Positions 11,541 through 22,900 of a stretch of DNA of 64,000 nucleotides are shown piece by piece. The stretch covers positions 209,793,190 to 209,857,189 of the forward strand of contig NC_081409.1 of NCBI RefSeq assembly GCF_030272615.1, written 5' to 3'. The notes beneath the pieces were generated by a model. That model worked only from the letters and a program-made list of their open reading frames with translations, was not told where the DNA came from and searched no databases. The position numbers were made by a program, and so were the translations under genes. Each line of letters starts with the position of its first letter. Position 1 is the stretch's first letter. Origin of the DNA: Cryptomeria japonica (taxonomy: Eukaryota; Streptophyta; Pinopsida; Cupressales; Cupressaceae).

Positions 11541-12660
11541 TGGTCAAAGCAGAATTGGAAAAGTTGTTAGAGGTCAAATTTATTCAACCAATTGAAAATT
11601 CATAATGGATTTCTAACATGGTGCCTTTCTCTAAACCTAATGGAGCTATCCGAGTTTGTACTTATTTTAGAGACCTCAACAAAGCATGTCCCAAAGATGA
11701 TTTTCCACTTCCTAACATTAATATCTTAGTTGATTTGACAATAGGACATGAAATACTTTCCCTTATGGGTGATTTTTCAGGTTATAACCAGATAAAAATT
11801 GTAGAGAATGATCAGCATAAAACAACCTTTACTACTCCTTGGGGCACTTTTTGTTATCAATTCATGCCTTTTGGTCTAAAAAATGAAGATGCCACATACT
11901 AGTAGGCTATGATAGTAATATTCCATGATCTCATGTATAAAATATTGGAGGATTATGTAGATGATATCTTAGGGAAATCAAAGACCAGGGCCGAACATCC
12001 ATCTTTTTTTGAACAAATTTTTGAACGTTTGGCTAAGTATAAGTTGCGTCTCAATCCTAAAAAAGTGTGTATTTGGAGTTACATAAAGTAAACTACTTGG
12101 TTTCATAGTTTCTAGGTGTGGCATTGAAGTTGATCCTAAGAAAGTCGAGGCAATTCTAGAAATGTCTCCTAAAACACTGAAGAATTTGCGTAGCCTTCAA
12201 GAAAAGCTACAATCTTTTAGGTGTTTTATTACTCAGTTGGTAGATAAATATCATCCATTCAATCATATGCTTAAGAAAGGTACAAAATTCAAGTGGGATA
12301 CTCAGTGTCAACGAGAATTTGATAGAATAAAAGGATATCTAGCTCATTCTCCAGTTTTGATGTCACCCATTCTAGGAAGGTTGTTTCTTCTATACGTTTC
12401 AGTTACTCCAGTGGTAGTGGGGGCCCTCCTTGTCCAACATGATGATCAGGGGAAAGAGTGTTCCATTTATTACATTAGTTGAACCCAAGTGGGATATGAG
12501 TTTAATTACTCACCCATGGAAAAAGCATGTCTAGATGTTGTTTTTTATTCACAAAAGCTTCGATATTACATGCTGAGTCATACAGTTAATCTCATTTGTA
12601 AAATTGATCCTCTAAAATGCCTATTATCCAGAACAACTCAATATAATAAGAAACTATACA
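11541..12660 (+). pseudogene. pol: Gyp-F reverse transcriptase and RNase H
   Basis: RT copies the element RNA into DNA in the particle. Visible motifs are MVPFSKPNGAIRVCTYFRDL, ACPKDDFPLPNI, FTTPWGTFCYQFMPFGLKN and the catalytic EDYVDDIL box at about 11950, which is intact. Two successive TAG codons (11900-11905) sit where homologues have Gln-Arg. A frameshift near 12070 follows LNPKK. From 12162 the thumb and connection (LRSLQEKLQSFRCFI, FKWDTQCQREFDRIK) lead to the RNase H start (LMSPILGRLFLLYVS, VGALLVQHDDQGKECSIYYIS), then a stop. The remainder (FNYSPMEKACLDVVFYSQKL) is readable to about 12640. Confidence 0.85.
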
Positions 12661-13250
12661 TGAGCTAAATGAGAGACACAAAAATGGGTTATGTTGCTTA
12701 GTGAATTTGATATCCATTATGTAGATAGAAAGGCCATTAAAGGATAGGTAATTGCAGATCAATTGGTAGAAACACCCCTGACACATACTCATCCTTTAAT
12801 TGTAGAATTTCCAAATGAGTATGTTTGTAAAGTTGTAACACAGACTTCATGGAAACTTTATTTTGATGGATCACATACACAGAATGGGTTAGAGGCAAGT
12901 TTCTTATTTGTCACAGCGCAAGGGGATTTTATTCCTAAATATTTCAAGTTGTATTTCCCATGTACTAATAACATTGTTGAGTATGAAGGTCTCATTGCGA
13001 GACTTAAAATGGCTATGCAATGGAATATTAAATTTTTTTTTTCTTATGGGGATTCACAATTAGTTGTCAATTAGGTAAATGATGAATATCAAACCAAGGA
13101 TGATAAGTTATTACCATACAAGAGAATGGTTAATGATCTCAAGAAGAACTTTCAGAACATTACCTTTGATCAACCTAGAGCACAAAATAAAGCAGTTGAT
13201 GCAATGGAGTCAAATAGTCCAAAATATAAGTTTCTAGTTGAACAGCTTCT
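12661..13250 (+). pseudogene. Gyp-F second, archaeal-type RNase H
   Basis: This extra RNase H lies between the ordinary RNase H and the integrase, as in Tat/Ogre-type elements. It would degrade the RNA strand of the hybrid. LYFDGSHTQNG carries the first catalytic Asp, YFPCTNNIVEYEGL the Glu, and YGDSQLVVN the second Asp (12850-13074). TAG at 13072-13074 ends the open frame, but the sequence matching Gyp-E goes on (NDEYQTKDDKLL, YKRMVNDLKKNF) to about 13210. Confidence 0.75.
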
Positions 13251-14576
13251 GTAGCCAGCTTTTGAGACATCACATTCAGATATGGTGTGTAATATTATTG
13301 ATCCCCAATCACCCTGGTATCATGACATTTACACCTACTTAAAAGATAACACCCTTCCACCTAACATATCTCGAAATGATCACTGCAATCTCATTTGCCA
13401 ATGTGCCTAGTTTACAATTATAGGAGATAATCTATATCTTCGAGGCTATCATGACATCCTCACTAGATGTATTGATGAAAAGGAAGCTAATATAATGATG
13501 AAATAAGTGCATGTAAAAACTTGTGGAGCTCATACAAGTGGATATTTCCTTACCAAGTATATTTTGAGAGGGATATTATTGGCCCACAATGGAACATGAT
13601 TGTTGTGAGTTTGTAAAGAAATGCTTACCTTGTCAATAACATAGCAACCTAATTCATGTTCCAGCCCAATATTTTCAGCCAATCACAACACCATGGCCTT
13701 TTTCTACATGGGGCCTTGATTTAGTTGGTAAATTTAATCCTCCTTCTTGAAATGGAAACAAGTTCATCATTGCAGCTGCTGAATATTTTACCAAATGGGT
13801 TGTGGCCATTCCCCTTACTCTTACCACTAGTGTTCAAGTTTCAAAATTTATCCTATACCACATCCTTTTCCACTATGGAGTTCCCTCAGACCTCTACCAT
13901 CATTACTGATAATGGAACCCCATTTAAAAACCAACATATGTGTGATTTGTGCTCTACATTCCGTATCCAACATTGTTGGTCTACCCCATACTACCCACAA
14001 GGTAATGGCCAGGCTGAGGCAACTAATAAAATCCTATTATGTATCCTCAAAAAAGTTGTCAATGAAACTAGTCATAATTGGCACCTCCATTTAAACCCTT
14101 CCCTTTGGGCATACCACAACAGCATTGGAACTCCCACTAGAGATACTCCATACTCCCTTGTTTATGGTGCAGAAGCAGTTTTGCCAATTGAAGTTGAATT
14201 ACTATCCTTACACATATCCTTGAAGGATTTTGTGTCTGATGAAGATTATAGGGTGGCAAGGTTGGCTCAACTAGATCTTCTTGGTGAAAGGTGCCAGAAA
14301 TCAGATGATCATCTACAAGTATATCAAACCATACTCAAGAGACAATATCAGAAAGAAGTTCATCCTCGTGAGTTTGAAGTTGGTGATCTAGTTCTTAGGG
14401 AAAATCCAAGAAACTAGCAAGATAGAGAAAAGAAAGGAAATTTTGAGGTTAATTGGTTAGGCCCATATACAATCACAAAAAAATATGGTTTAGGATATTA
14501 TCAGTTATCCACTCAAGAAGGGGAGCCTCTCAATGGCCCCCTAAATATCTTGCATTTAAATAAATTTTATGCATAG
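13251..14576 (+). pseudogene. pol: Gyp-F integrase
   Basis: It would insert the cDNA into the host chromosome. The zinc-binding region is badly broken at 13490-13650. The core is seen as WGLDLVG (first Asp, about 13710), then after a frameshift near 13880 as TIITDNGTPFKNQ (second Asp) and YPQGNGQAEATNK (Glu). The C-terminal part ends HLNKFYA with TAG 14574-14576. No chromodomain follows, consistent with Tat rather than chromoviruses. The open frame from 13725 starts in the wrong frame for the first 50 or so codons. Confidence 0.85.
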
Positions 14577-16309
14577 TCAATGACAATGTACCATTCAATA
14601 CCCAAAACAATCCAAAAAAATTAAAAAATGATTTAAAAAAGAAAAGAGAAAAGGAAAAGGGAAAAACAAATCATCTTGTAAAAACTACCTTTGGTGGTGC
14701 CTTGGGCATGTATATATGGTGAAAACCTAGAAACAAACAATGTATATAAGGGCAGTTCCATTATCCTTTTGCTACTTCCTTTCAATCCTATCCTGGCATA
14801 ATCTCTTTTGTTACTTGCCTTTGCAAAGTGCACTTTTATGCATCCCTGCATTTGTCCTCGTCTGAGCTCGTGTGTAGCAGTCTCTTGATTGTAGTTTCCT
14901 TGCACATAGGAAGTGTGTAGAGTATTATACGTAGTGTCAGCTTAGTCTTGTATAGTTATTTCTTAGTCTATCATGTAAAAATGTGCCTTGTGTATAGGCC
15001 TTCTTTATTGTTCATATGCATGCATTAGGTATGTCCTCAAGATCATACCTCGCTTGCTAGTACTTTAGCAAGCACTAATGGATATATTTATCATCATGAT
15101 CATATCAAGTCTCCTTTATCAAATCCCTCTCATTGATCCTTTATCCAATCATCAATCTACGCAGGATGTATCCTTCCTCTAATAAGACATCATCACATCC
15201 TTATTTGTCAGAATTCCTTGACAAAATATATCTAAGACTCTCACGTTGACTTTGATTATTTTTTATATTTGTTATTTTTTTAAGAACCTATGTTTGTGTA
15301 TTCTTAGTCACCATGATCTTTTATATCATGGTGTGCTAGGAATAACAAATCCAGGGATTTGATCTTATGGTTTTTTGTTTTTTCTTTGTGTTTTTTTTAT
15401 GTGTACCATGTTGTTACCTCATGAGGTCTTGGTTAACTCATGTTACACTTGGGCATATCTCTTTGCTTTTGGTTTTTATAGCACTGTTTCCCACAATATT
15501 CTTTGTAATTTTGTGTGGTGCTAGGATAACCTTTTGTGTGTTTATTTGAGTCAGTTTATACATTTTTTGTGAAAAACATCATGGTTCTTTGTACCTTGGT
15601 GTGTCACATATGGTGCTAAAGTAAAATAAGTGCTTTCTAAAATGGCAATTTTTACCAAAGATACTTGTGCTCCATGATTCATTCATCCCTGCTGAATATC
15701 CTTGGAGCATTTTGTAGCTTTTATGGTGATAAATTGCATTCATTCATCTTGTATTGTACATAAGTTAGTAGATATCACATAAATCATGCATTTCATTACA
15801 TAATAAACATTGTATAAATGCCCCATATTTAGGCATCATGTAGTATAAGCATTATATACATTTCATCATGCAACATCATAAAAGAATTGTGTCATCAATA
15901 CCATATTCATATTTCATTATTAGGACATATACATATCATATCGTGCAAATATGTATGTATGCTATCAATAAAGAGTAACATCATATAGCTTATTAAATCA
16001 TGTCATCATCATACCTTGCATTATAAGAGAGTCAACATACAATCCATCCATAATACCATCATGAATAACATCCATGTCATAAAATTAAGCATACATAATA
16101 TAAATCACAATCAATGCACCATCCTGCATCACCAAAGTGGTGAATACATGTCATGTCACATCATATCATATAGTACATCACATCCTACATCATAAACATG
16201 TTACAACATCATATCATAGTCATGCATCCATACATCATCATACATTAATCATACATGCACCAAAAATATAAAAAGTACCATACATAGAGAGCCAAATCAT
16301 CATCATCAT

Positions 16310-16365
<56 letters not shown>

Positions 16366-16640
16366 GTGTGTGTGTGTATCAAAATGTCACAATGACTATC
16401 AAAAGAATGTATATGTACAACTATATCAATATATACATCATATGGTACATCATGAATAAAGAATAAGTACATCTTTGACTGCTAACAAATGAAAGAATAA
16501 TGATCACTTCACATGCTCAAAAAACTACAAGGGGTGAAAAGAATCAAATAATACATCCTATATATGGTATGTCAAAAATAATCCCCTGCATCTACATCAA
16601 GCTATAAAAAAATGCTCAAGGAAGGCTAGGTTGGTTCATG
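14577..16640 (+). other. Gyp-F spacer between pol and antisense ORF
   Basis: No gene is seen. It begins with an A/G-rich stretch (14630-14670). From about 15770 it becomes a low-complexity region rich in CAT/ACAT words, ending in a compound microsatellite. Gyp-E has a CAT-rich spacer at the same place (56600-57250). Confidence 0.6.
16296..16377. repeat. Compound microsatellite (CAT)n-(AT)n-(GT)n
   Basis: About six CAT units are followed by roughly 24 AT units (16314-16361) and about seven GT units (16363-16377). The small antisense ORF rich in Tyr-Ile across it is an artefact of the AT run. Confidence 0.95.
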
Positions 16641-17812
16641 TCCCTAGGATCCCTGTGCGGATCTTGATGCCGACCCAGTGCTCTACCCATTGCCCTATGT
16701 ATGAGTCCAGCTATTGGGCCCACTAGTACTTCAATTGGATCTCCTTGACCCTCCACTAGATCCCCCACTGTGTGAAGAACTAGATCCTCTCACTCTAGGT
16801 GGAGGTGTGTACACCTCATGCTAGTCTACATGAACGACTCTCTCATACTGAGCCCTATACCATCTGACCTAGTGGAAAAGAGCCCGAATCTCTGCCCCTA
16901 TCTCTCTACCGTCATTGCCAAAAATGCCTCTCCTCCTCCAACTCCATTGGTCTAGCATCGATCCTCATCCCTCTCTCTCCTATACCTCTCTATTGCCTCC
17001 TTTGTCCTCTTCCTAGCATGCTCAATGGCATCCCTCACAACTCTAGTCATGTTCCACTCCTATAGTAGTCTATCTCTCTCATCTTGAAGCTAAATCTTGG
17101 CCTGCTCTATTGTATCCCTCTCTGTGTGGAGGCTATGCCTCTCAATGGTCATAATACACAACCTCTCTTCTACCTGAGCTACTACCTATTGTAAGGAACA
17201 AATTCGTGCCTCCAGATCTGGGGGAGCCACAAAACCCTCTCCTCTCTCCTCCCTCCTTTGTTTTCTAGGTCACACCTCCCTCAAAGTGCTCCTTTGCTAT
17301 TCCTATCCCCAAGTCTGTGCTGATGTGGATGTTGGGGAATCAACATCCATGGCCTGGGCCTTAACCCCTACTGTCCCTGCCTCATCACCTCTTGTCCTCT
17401 GCTCTCCTCTAGCTCCTATCTAGCATCGTCGATGTTGTTGGAATCCCTTGTGCCCATCTCAAAACTATGGTAGCTAATACCTCTACTCTACCCCTAGAAA
17501 GTTGATAAGCATCTAATATGATACCTTGAGCTCATACCTCCCTCCTCCTGCTCCCCAGTGCCACTAAGATTTATCTCACAACTGAAGAAATCCTATGTTA
17601 ATCCCACCATGCTATATAGGCATATGTGACAATAGGATCTGTTACCCTACCCTCGAATCCAATAGTGTGGGCACTAAACATGTCCACTCATTGATAAGAG
17701 TCTACCTGCCTCTCAAAAGTGCCCTCCAGTCTATAGCCCTCTCTCTAATAATCCTTCTAAATCAATGTGGTGCCTCAAGAACATCCTATACACAACCAAA
17801 CTGGCGTTGGAC
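16641..17812 (-). pseudogene. Gyp-F antisense plant-mobile-domain ORF, N-terminus removed by Cop-C
   Basis: On the minus strand just inside the Cop-C boundary, a frame with a few stops reads RQFGCV followed by DVLEAPH, and then a Trp-containing segment WRALLRGR. Gyp-E has RQYGRIQGIPQGTAHYARR at the same place in its antisense ORF. An RQFG-then-Q segment is typical of the C-terminal half of aminotransferase-like plant mobile domains. Further down, frames rich in Glu, Arg and Asp (for example AMDVDSPTSTSAQTW near 17340) resemble the disordered tail of the Gyp-E ORF. The domain N-terminus lies on the far side of Cop-C. The role of this protein in Tat elements is unknown. The call depends on the comparison with Gyp-E. 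Confidence 0.55.
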
Positions 17813-18371
17813 TGTTGGACACAATGGATCACTGAGACGGGGGTGAATTTGTGATTTAAACACTTTTTCTTCAACAAGAAGATATCGGTAGTATATAAAA
17901 TAGACTGAGTGCTAACTGGTAGCTCAAACCATGCAAACAAGGTGTGTGAATGGACTTGCTAAAATATTAACATAACACATGCACATGAATGCATCACACA
18001 ACACCATATGTATACGAGGAAACCCCAATATGGGAAAGACCTCAGCGAGAATAGCTGCTAGAGATCTTCAGCTCCAGTCCAACCTGACAATAAATCTCTG
18101 ATTACAATATTTATGGCACCAACCCAAGGAGTACCAACCCCTGCACAATTTTTAGGCTACAACCTAAAGGAGCTACAACCCTTGCACTAAGCTTCAACTT
18201 AGTGAAAACAATATAAAACTCAGTTATGCAACTGAAATCATTGTTGCAAATGAAGTTTTGCAACCTTACTAGTTTGTATTCTCTCCACCCACTCTACAAC
18301 TTGACTTTGCTGATAACATTTCTAAATCCCCTCTGACAATGTCTTCCCTCTTTCAACTCACACTTGATCAC
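17813..18371 (-). repeat. Cop-C 3' LTR, distal part
   Basis: On the plus strand it begins TGTTGGACACAATGG, so on the element strand the LTR ends GTGTCCAACA, the inverse of its TGTTGG start. The Copia motif TTCACCCCCGTCTCAGTGA (minus sense) lies at 17829-17848. It is interrupted by Cop-A after ATCAC (18367-18371) and continues at 25892. The combined LTR is about 1,686 bp. Confidence 0.7.
18367..18371. repeat. Target-site duplication of Cop-A, left copy
   Basis: ATCAC directly precedes the Cop-A 5' LTR, and the identical ATCAC (25887-25891) directly follows its 3' LTR. A perfect 5-bp duplication confirms both ends and shows a simple insertion into the Cop-C LTR. Confidence 0.95.
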
Positions 18372-19929
18372 TGTTGGCATTATGAGAACCGGTATGAAGA
18401 CATAATGATATTGTATCTTGTCATTGATGTCAATATGTGACATGATGTGAACCGACACATGCGATAGGTGAGAAGAGAGAACCGGCTTATGTATGAACTA
18501 GTATATATGCCAAAGTGAAGCAGCATATTTGTTCAAGATGAACTAGCATGTAGTTATGGGAACTGGCACATGGAAGCATTATGTGACTACCGGTTGGTAG
18601 GTAGTTTCCACTTTAGGATTTACGGTTGGAGTAACTCAAGCCCATGTGACTCAATCGGTGATCTTTGTGTGATGAGTTAGCAGTATAACGCAAAACAGAT
18701 CATGTTGCCATGTAAGCCCTGTGCACATGAAGGATCTTGCATGAAGAAGACCATTCCTATCTACCTCAGGAATGTGTGAAGTTTTTCAAATGGTGATAGT
18801 GCGTGATGGGTTATCATCCACCATGAAATCGGTGGATAATGGATGATGGAGAATATCTTGAGATAGATTCAAGATTGTTGCATTTAATGCAGTATGATTC
18901 AATGGTCAGGACTGAACCACTTGAATTGCTTAACCTAACAGGTTTAGGGTTTAGGGTTTTTGCTACCGACCTATCTATTTCCTATAAGGTCGATGTTGTG
19001 TTTCTTTCTAAGGTTGTTGGAAAAGTTGTGAGTGTGTATCCAAGTGAAGTGATACGTGATTCTTGCTAGACCAAAGGAGAGAAGAGATACCTACAAAGTG
19101 AATGTACAGAAGGTGAAAAGGAGCCAAAACGGATCTGCATTAGCATTGAGTGCTGTTACCAGATCATTGTAATTCATGTTGATATTTAACCACTTCAATA
19201 GTTGTGAAATCCCTTAACAGGGTAGCTTTAACTGGCTTGATTCAAATCCCTTAATAGGGTAACTCGAAGTTAATGGGTTCTAAGAAGCTATAGAGCTCTG
19301 GAGATCCTTTAGCTATTGAGTTCTTGAAATCCTCTAACAAGGTAACCCTAACCGGGTTTAACCCTTAACTGGGTATTGTAGCCATCCCTTAATCGGGTGA
19401 TCCCTAATAGGATCGGTTCCTAGCAAAACCTATTGTAATGTCTTTAACCAGACAAGGCTCCTAATAGAGAGGACTTCTAAAGAGTTCAAAAATAAGCTTG
19501 TGGGTATTCATCCCCACCGTGGTTTTTCCCGGTTGGGTTTCCATGTGAAAAATATGTGTGTCATGTGTAATGCTTTGTTATTACTTGTTGAGCATATGAT
19601 GGTTCTATGTTTTATGCCTGTCTATAAAACATATTGAACTAACTGTTATGAAGATCTAATGATAGTTTACCTGTTCATGCATGAGAGTGTAATGGTACTA
19701 TAGTATTGAGCTAAGAGGAAAGCTTAGTGAGTGACCGGTTTATGATTGTTTTAGTTGTCCTGGGTGTTACCAGTTGCACTCTATTTTAACCAATATCCCT
19801 GTTTGCCAGTCATTTGGAGTATTTGCTATCAAACCAGTTTTGGACTGATATTTGTGTTTGTACTGATTCCCCCCCCCCCCCCCTCTCTCAGTAATGGTTT
19901 GGTACTATTGGTTCATCATTGAGTTATCA
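18372..19929 (+). repeat. Cop-A 5' LTR
   Basis: The LTR starts TGTTGGCATTATG and ends GAGTTATCA. Inside, in order, are TTGTCATTGATGTCAA (near 18418), a telobox-like run and TATAAG (18942-18988), CCCTTAACAGGGT-type repeats (19209-19400), the GTGG/CCAT hairpin block (19519-19544), and a 15-C tract (19869-19883) in the GATTC-C(n)-TCTCAGT motif, longer than in the 3' LTR. The small ORF at 18839-19069 recurs in the 3' LTR and is not a gene. Confidence 0.9.
18942..18988 (+). promoter_or_regulatory. Cop-A LTR promoter: telobox and TATA-like box
   Basis: GGTTTAGGGTTTAGGGTTTT (telomere-like repeat, a known plant promoter element) is followed about 20 bases later by CCTATAAGG. The same pair occurs in the 3' LTR (24903-24949) and in both Cop-B LTRs (28799-28843 and 41026-41067). 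If TATAAG works, about 0.9 kb of LTR lies downstream of the start site. Confidence 0.5.
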
Positions 19930-19931
19930 AT

Positions 19932-19943
19932 TGGTATTAGAGC
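19932..19943 (+). promoter_or_regulatory. Cop-A primer-binding site (tRNA-iMet type)
   Basis: TGGTATTAGAGC starts two bases after the LTR and differs by one C-to-T change from TGGTATCAGAGC, the complement of the plant initiator-tRNA 3' end. Confidence 0.85.
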
Positions 19944-19998
19944 ACTCTAGGTCCTCTATGTTGTAAGCTTAACCGCTTGAGGAAAAGATCCCAGTCAA

Positions 19999-22900
19999 AT
20001 GATGAAGAGGGAAGGTCCAAATTTTAAGAGGGAAAATTTTAGTATATGGAAAGATAGGATGAAGATATTCATCAGAAGCATGGGTGTTCAACACTGGAGT
20101 TATGTTGAGAATGTATATGTTGTCCCTACCGGTACTCTCACCAATGACCAAAAGAGAGAGATACAAGAAAATGGGCAAGTCATGGAAGCCCTCATTAGTA
20201 GTCTATCTGACATTGAGTTTATTGATGTTTAGGACAAGGCAAATCCCAAACAGATATGGGATGCTCTTGAAAATATCTATGGTGGTGATCAACATGTAAA
20301 ACAAGCTAAGGAAGAAAGCCTGAGAGGGAAGTTTGAAGATATGCGGATGGTTGAAGGTGAGACCATTCAGCAGTATGGAATAAGAATCAAAATGGTTGTT
20401 GGAGAAATCAAGAGTGCAGGTGGTAAAATAGAACATTCCACTGTGGTAAGAAAAGTCCTGATATCCCTGTTGCCGGTCTATGCAATAAGGGTTGCTGCTA
20501 TTCAAGAGTTGAGATCAATAGACAAGTCTAAAGTATCCTTGGACTCCATCATAGCCAAGTTAACAGCCTATGAGCTAAATAGTTTTGATGGCAGTGTTCA
20601 AAAGACTGAATCAACATCTAAAGCCTCTACTATACCATCTAGAAAAGGAAAAGAGGCTAGCACTAGTGGGGAACCTAGTCAGAGTAGAGAAATGAATGAT
20701 GAGGAGATTCTAACAGTATTTGAAGCTCTCCTTGCTAGGAAGCTTTATAAAGGAACCAGTAAATACAAAGGTAAGCTACCTTTGAAATGCTTTTCTTGTA
20801 ACCGGATAGGACATATTGCTATAAACTGTCCTAATGGTGATAACAAGGACAAACCAGAAAGGTTCAGGAAATTCAAAGGAGGAAACCGGAGAAACTATTT
20901 TGTGCCAGTTGATGAAGGTGTCATAGATGAGGAATAGGAAGATGAAGAGAATGAAGACGTTGTGTTTGTTGTTGTAAAGGAAGATTAGGTAGACAAGAAG
21001 GCTCTTGTCTCCCGGTTTGATAATTCCAATCAGTGAATCATTGACAATGGCTGTTCTCACCATATGACTAGTGACCGGAGCAAGTTTCTATCCTTGGAGG
21101 AGTATGATGGTGGTGTGGTTTGCTTTGGCAATGATGCACCATGCATGGTCAAAGGTAGAGGGTCCATCTCTCTAAATGGAAAGAGCAGTGCTAACAATGT
21201 GTACTGGGTTGATGGTCTCAGACACAACCTTCTAAGTGTTGCCCAACTAAATGATAGTGGCCTCACTCTGGAATTCAAGAATGGAGTTTACAAAATCAAA
21301 GGAAAAGATAGTAAATTGGTGGCCACTAGCATGCAGACCAAAGGTAACCTATTTTATCTGAATGCAAATATAAGTACATGTCTTATGGCTAAGCTTGATG
21401 ATAGCTGGATATGGCATACGAGACTCTGTCATGTAAACTTTGATAACATTGTGAAGGCCAGTAAGATCAAGGCAGTTAGAGGGTTTCCGGTGCTAAGAAA
21501 ACCAGATAATACCTTGTGTAGAGAGTGTCAATTGGGGAAAATGTCTTCCTCAACCTTTAAAGGTAAATCTTTCACTGCTGACAACTTGCTTGATCTTGTG
21601 CATATTGATTTGTGTGGTCCTATAAAAACTAGAAGTGTGCAGGGTGATAGGTACTTCATGATTCTCATTGATGACTGCTCAAGAATGATGTGGGTCACAT
21701 TCTTGAAAGACAAGTCTGAAGCTTTTGTGAAATTCAAAGCTTTCAGAGAATTAGTGGAGAAGGAAAGCGGTAAAAGGATTAAGTGTCTCAGAACTAATCA
21801 AGGAGGGGAATTCACTTCCGGTGAATTCAACAAGTATTGGGAAGAATTTGGCATCAAGAGGCAACTGTCTGCCCCTCGGACTCCACAGCAGAATGGCCTA
21901 GTAGAGAGGAATAACTGGACTATGGTTGAAGTAGCTAGAACCATGTTGATTCAAGGAAAGGTAGCTCACACCTTTTGGAGAGAAGTGGTGAGCACTGCAG
22001 TCTACACTATGAAATAGGTACTCATCAAGAAAGGTAAGGATAAAACTCCTTATGAGTATTGGACCGGTAAGACACCTGTGGTTAGCCACTTTAGGGTATT
22101 TGGTAGCAAATGTTACATCAAGAGGAGTGAACACCAGAGCAAATTTGATGCAAAATGTGATGAGGGAATATTCCTAGGATATTCCACCAAGAGTAAAGCT
22201 CTCAAGTGTTTCAACAATAGGACTCAGAGAATTATGGAAAGTATCAATGTGAGAGTTGATGAAACCTCTGAGAAACCAGAGGAAACTGGTAGTGAGAAAG
22301 TTGTAAATGAGCCTGTTGCAACCTTCTGGGAACCGGTTGTCAGTCGACCAAGTACCAGTAACAGTGTTCCTGAACCAATGAATGTTGATACTGATGAAGA
22401 TGAGGATGAAGAGGAAAAGAAAGAAGAACCAGTCAAGACTATTCCTCGGTATGTCAGGCTGAATCATGATCCTAAGCAGATCATAAGAGATAAGGATGCA
22501 GGAATCCTTACAAGCAGAAATATCAAAGAAAACTCATGTATGATCTCTGAATTTGAGCCTAAATCATTCAAAGAGGCTCATAAAGATGAAGACTGGATCA
22601 AGGAAATGGAAGAGGAACTTGACTAGATAGAGAAAAATAGTACATGGTCCTTGGTACCCAGATCGGAGCATAAAAATGTCATTGGCACCAAATGGGTGTT
22701 CAGAAACAAGTTGAATGCTGATGGCACAGTGATTAGGAACAAAGCCAGATTGGTGTGCAAAGGATATACTCAAGAAGAAGTTGAAGACTATGGAGAAACC
22801 TTTGCTCCTGTAGCCAGATTGGAAGGAGTTTTTATGCTTCTTGCATATGCAGCTTTTAAAGGCTTCAAAGTATATCAAATGGATGTAAAATCTGCATTTC

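Larger units (their letters stand above)
1654..17812 (+). mobile_element. Gyp-F: Ty3/Gypsy Tat-type retrotransposon, 3' end cut off by Cop-C
   Basis: It is ordered 5' LTR, primer site, leader, gag, protease, RT, RNase H, archaeal-type RNase H, integrase, spacer, antisense mobile-domain ORF. A second RNase H of archaeal type and an antisense ORF after pol are known marks of the Tat group. A solo LTR (7602-9063) is inserted in gag. Cop-C interrupts the element at 17813, so the remaining antisense ORF, polypurine tract and 3' LTR are not seen. It is far more decayed than its relative Gyp-E, with many stops and frameshifts in every domain. Confidence 0.85.

Noticed and set aside
16245-16472. Minus-strand ORF over the microsatellite
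   Set aside because: It encodes an Ile-Tyr run produced by (AT)n.
18942-18962. Interstitial telomere
   Set aside because: There are only two to three TTTAGGG units, at the same place in four LTRs. It is a promoter element, not a telomeric array.
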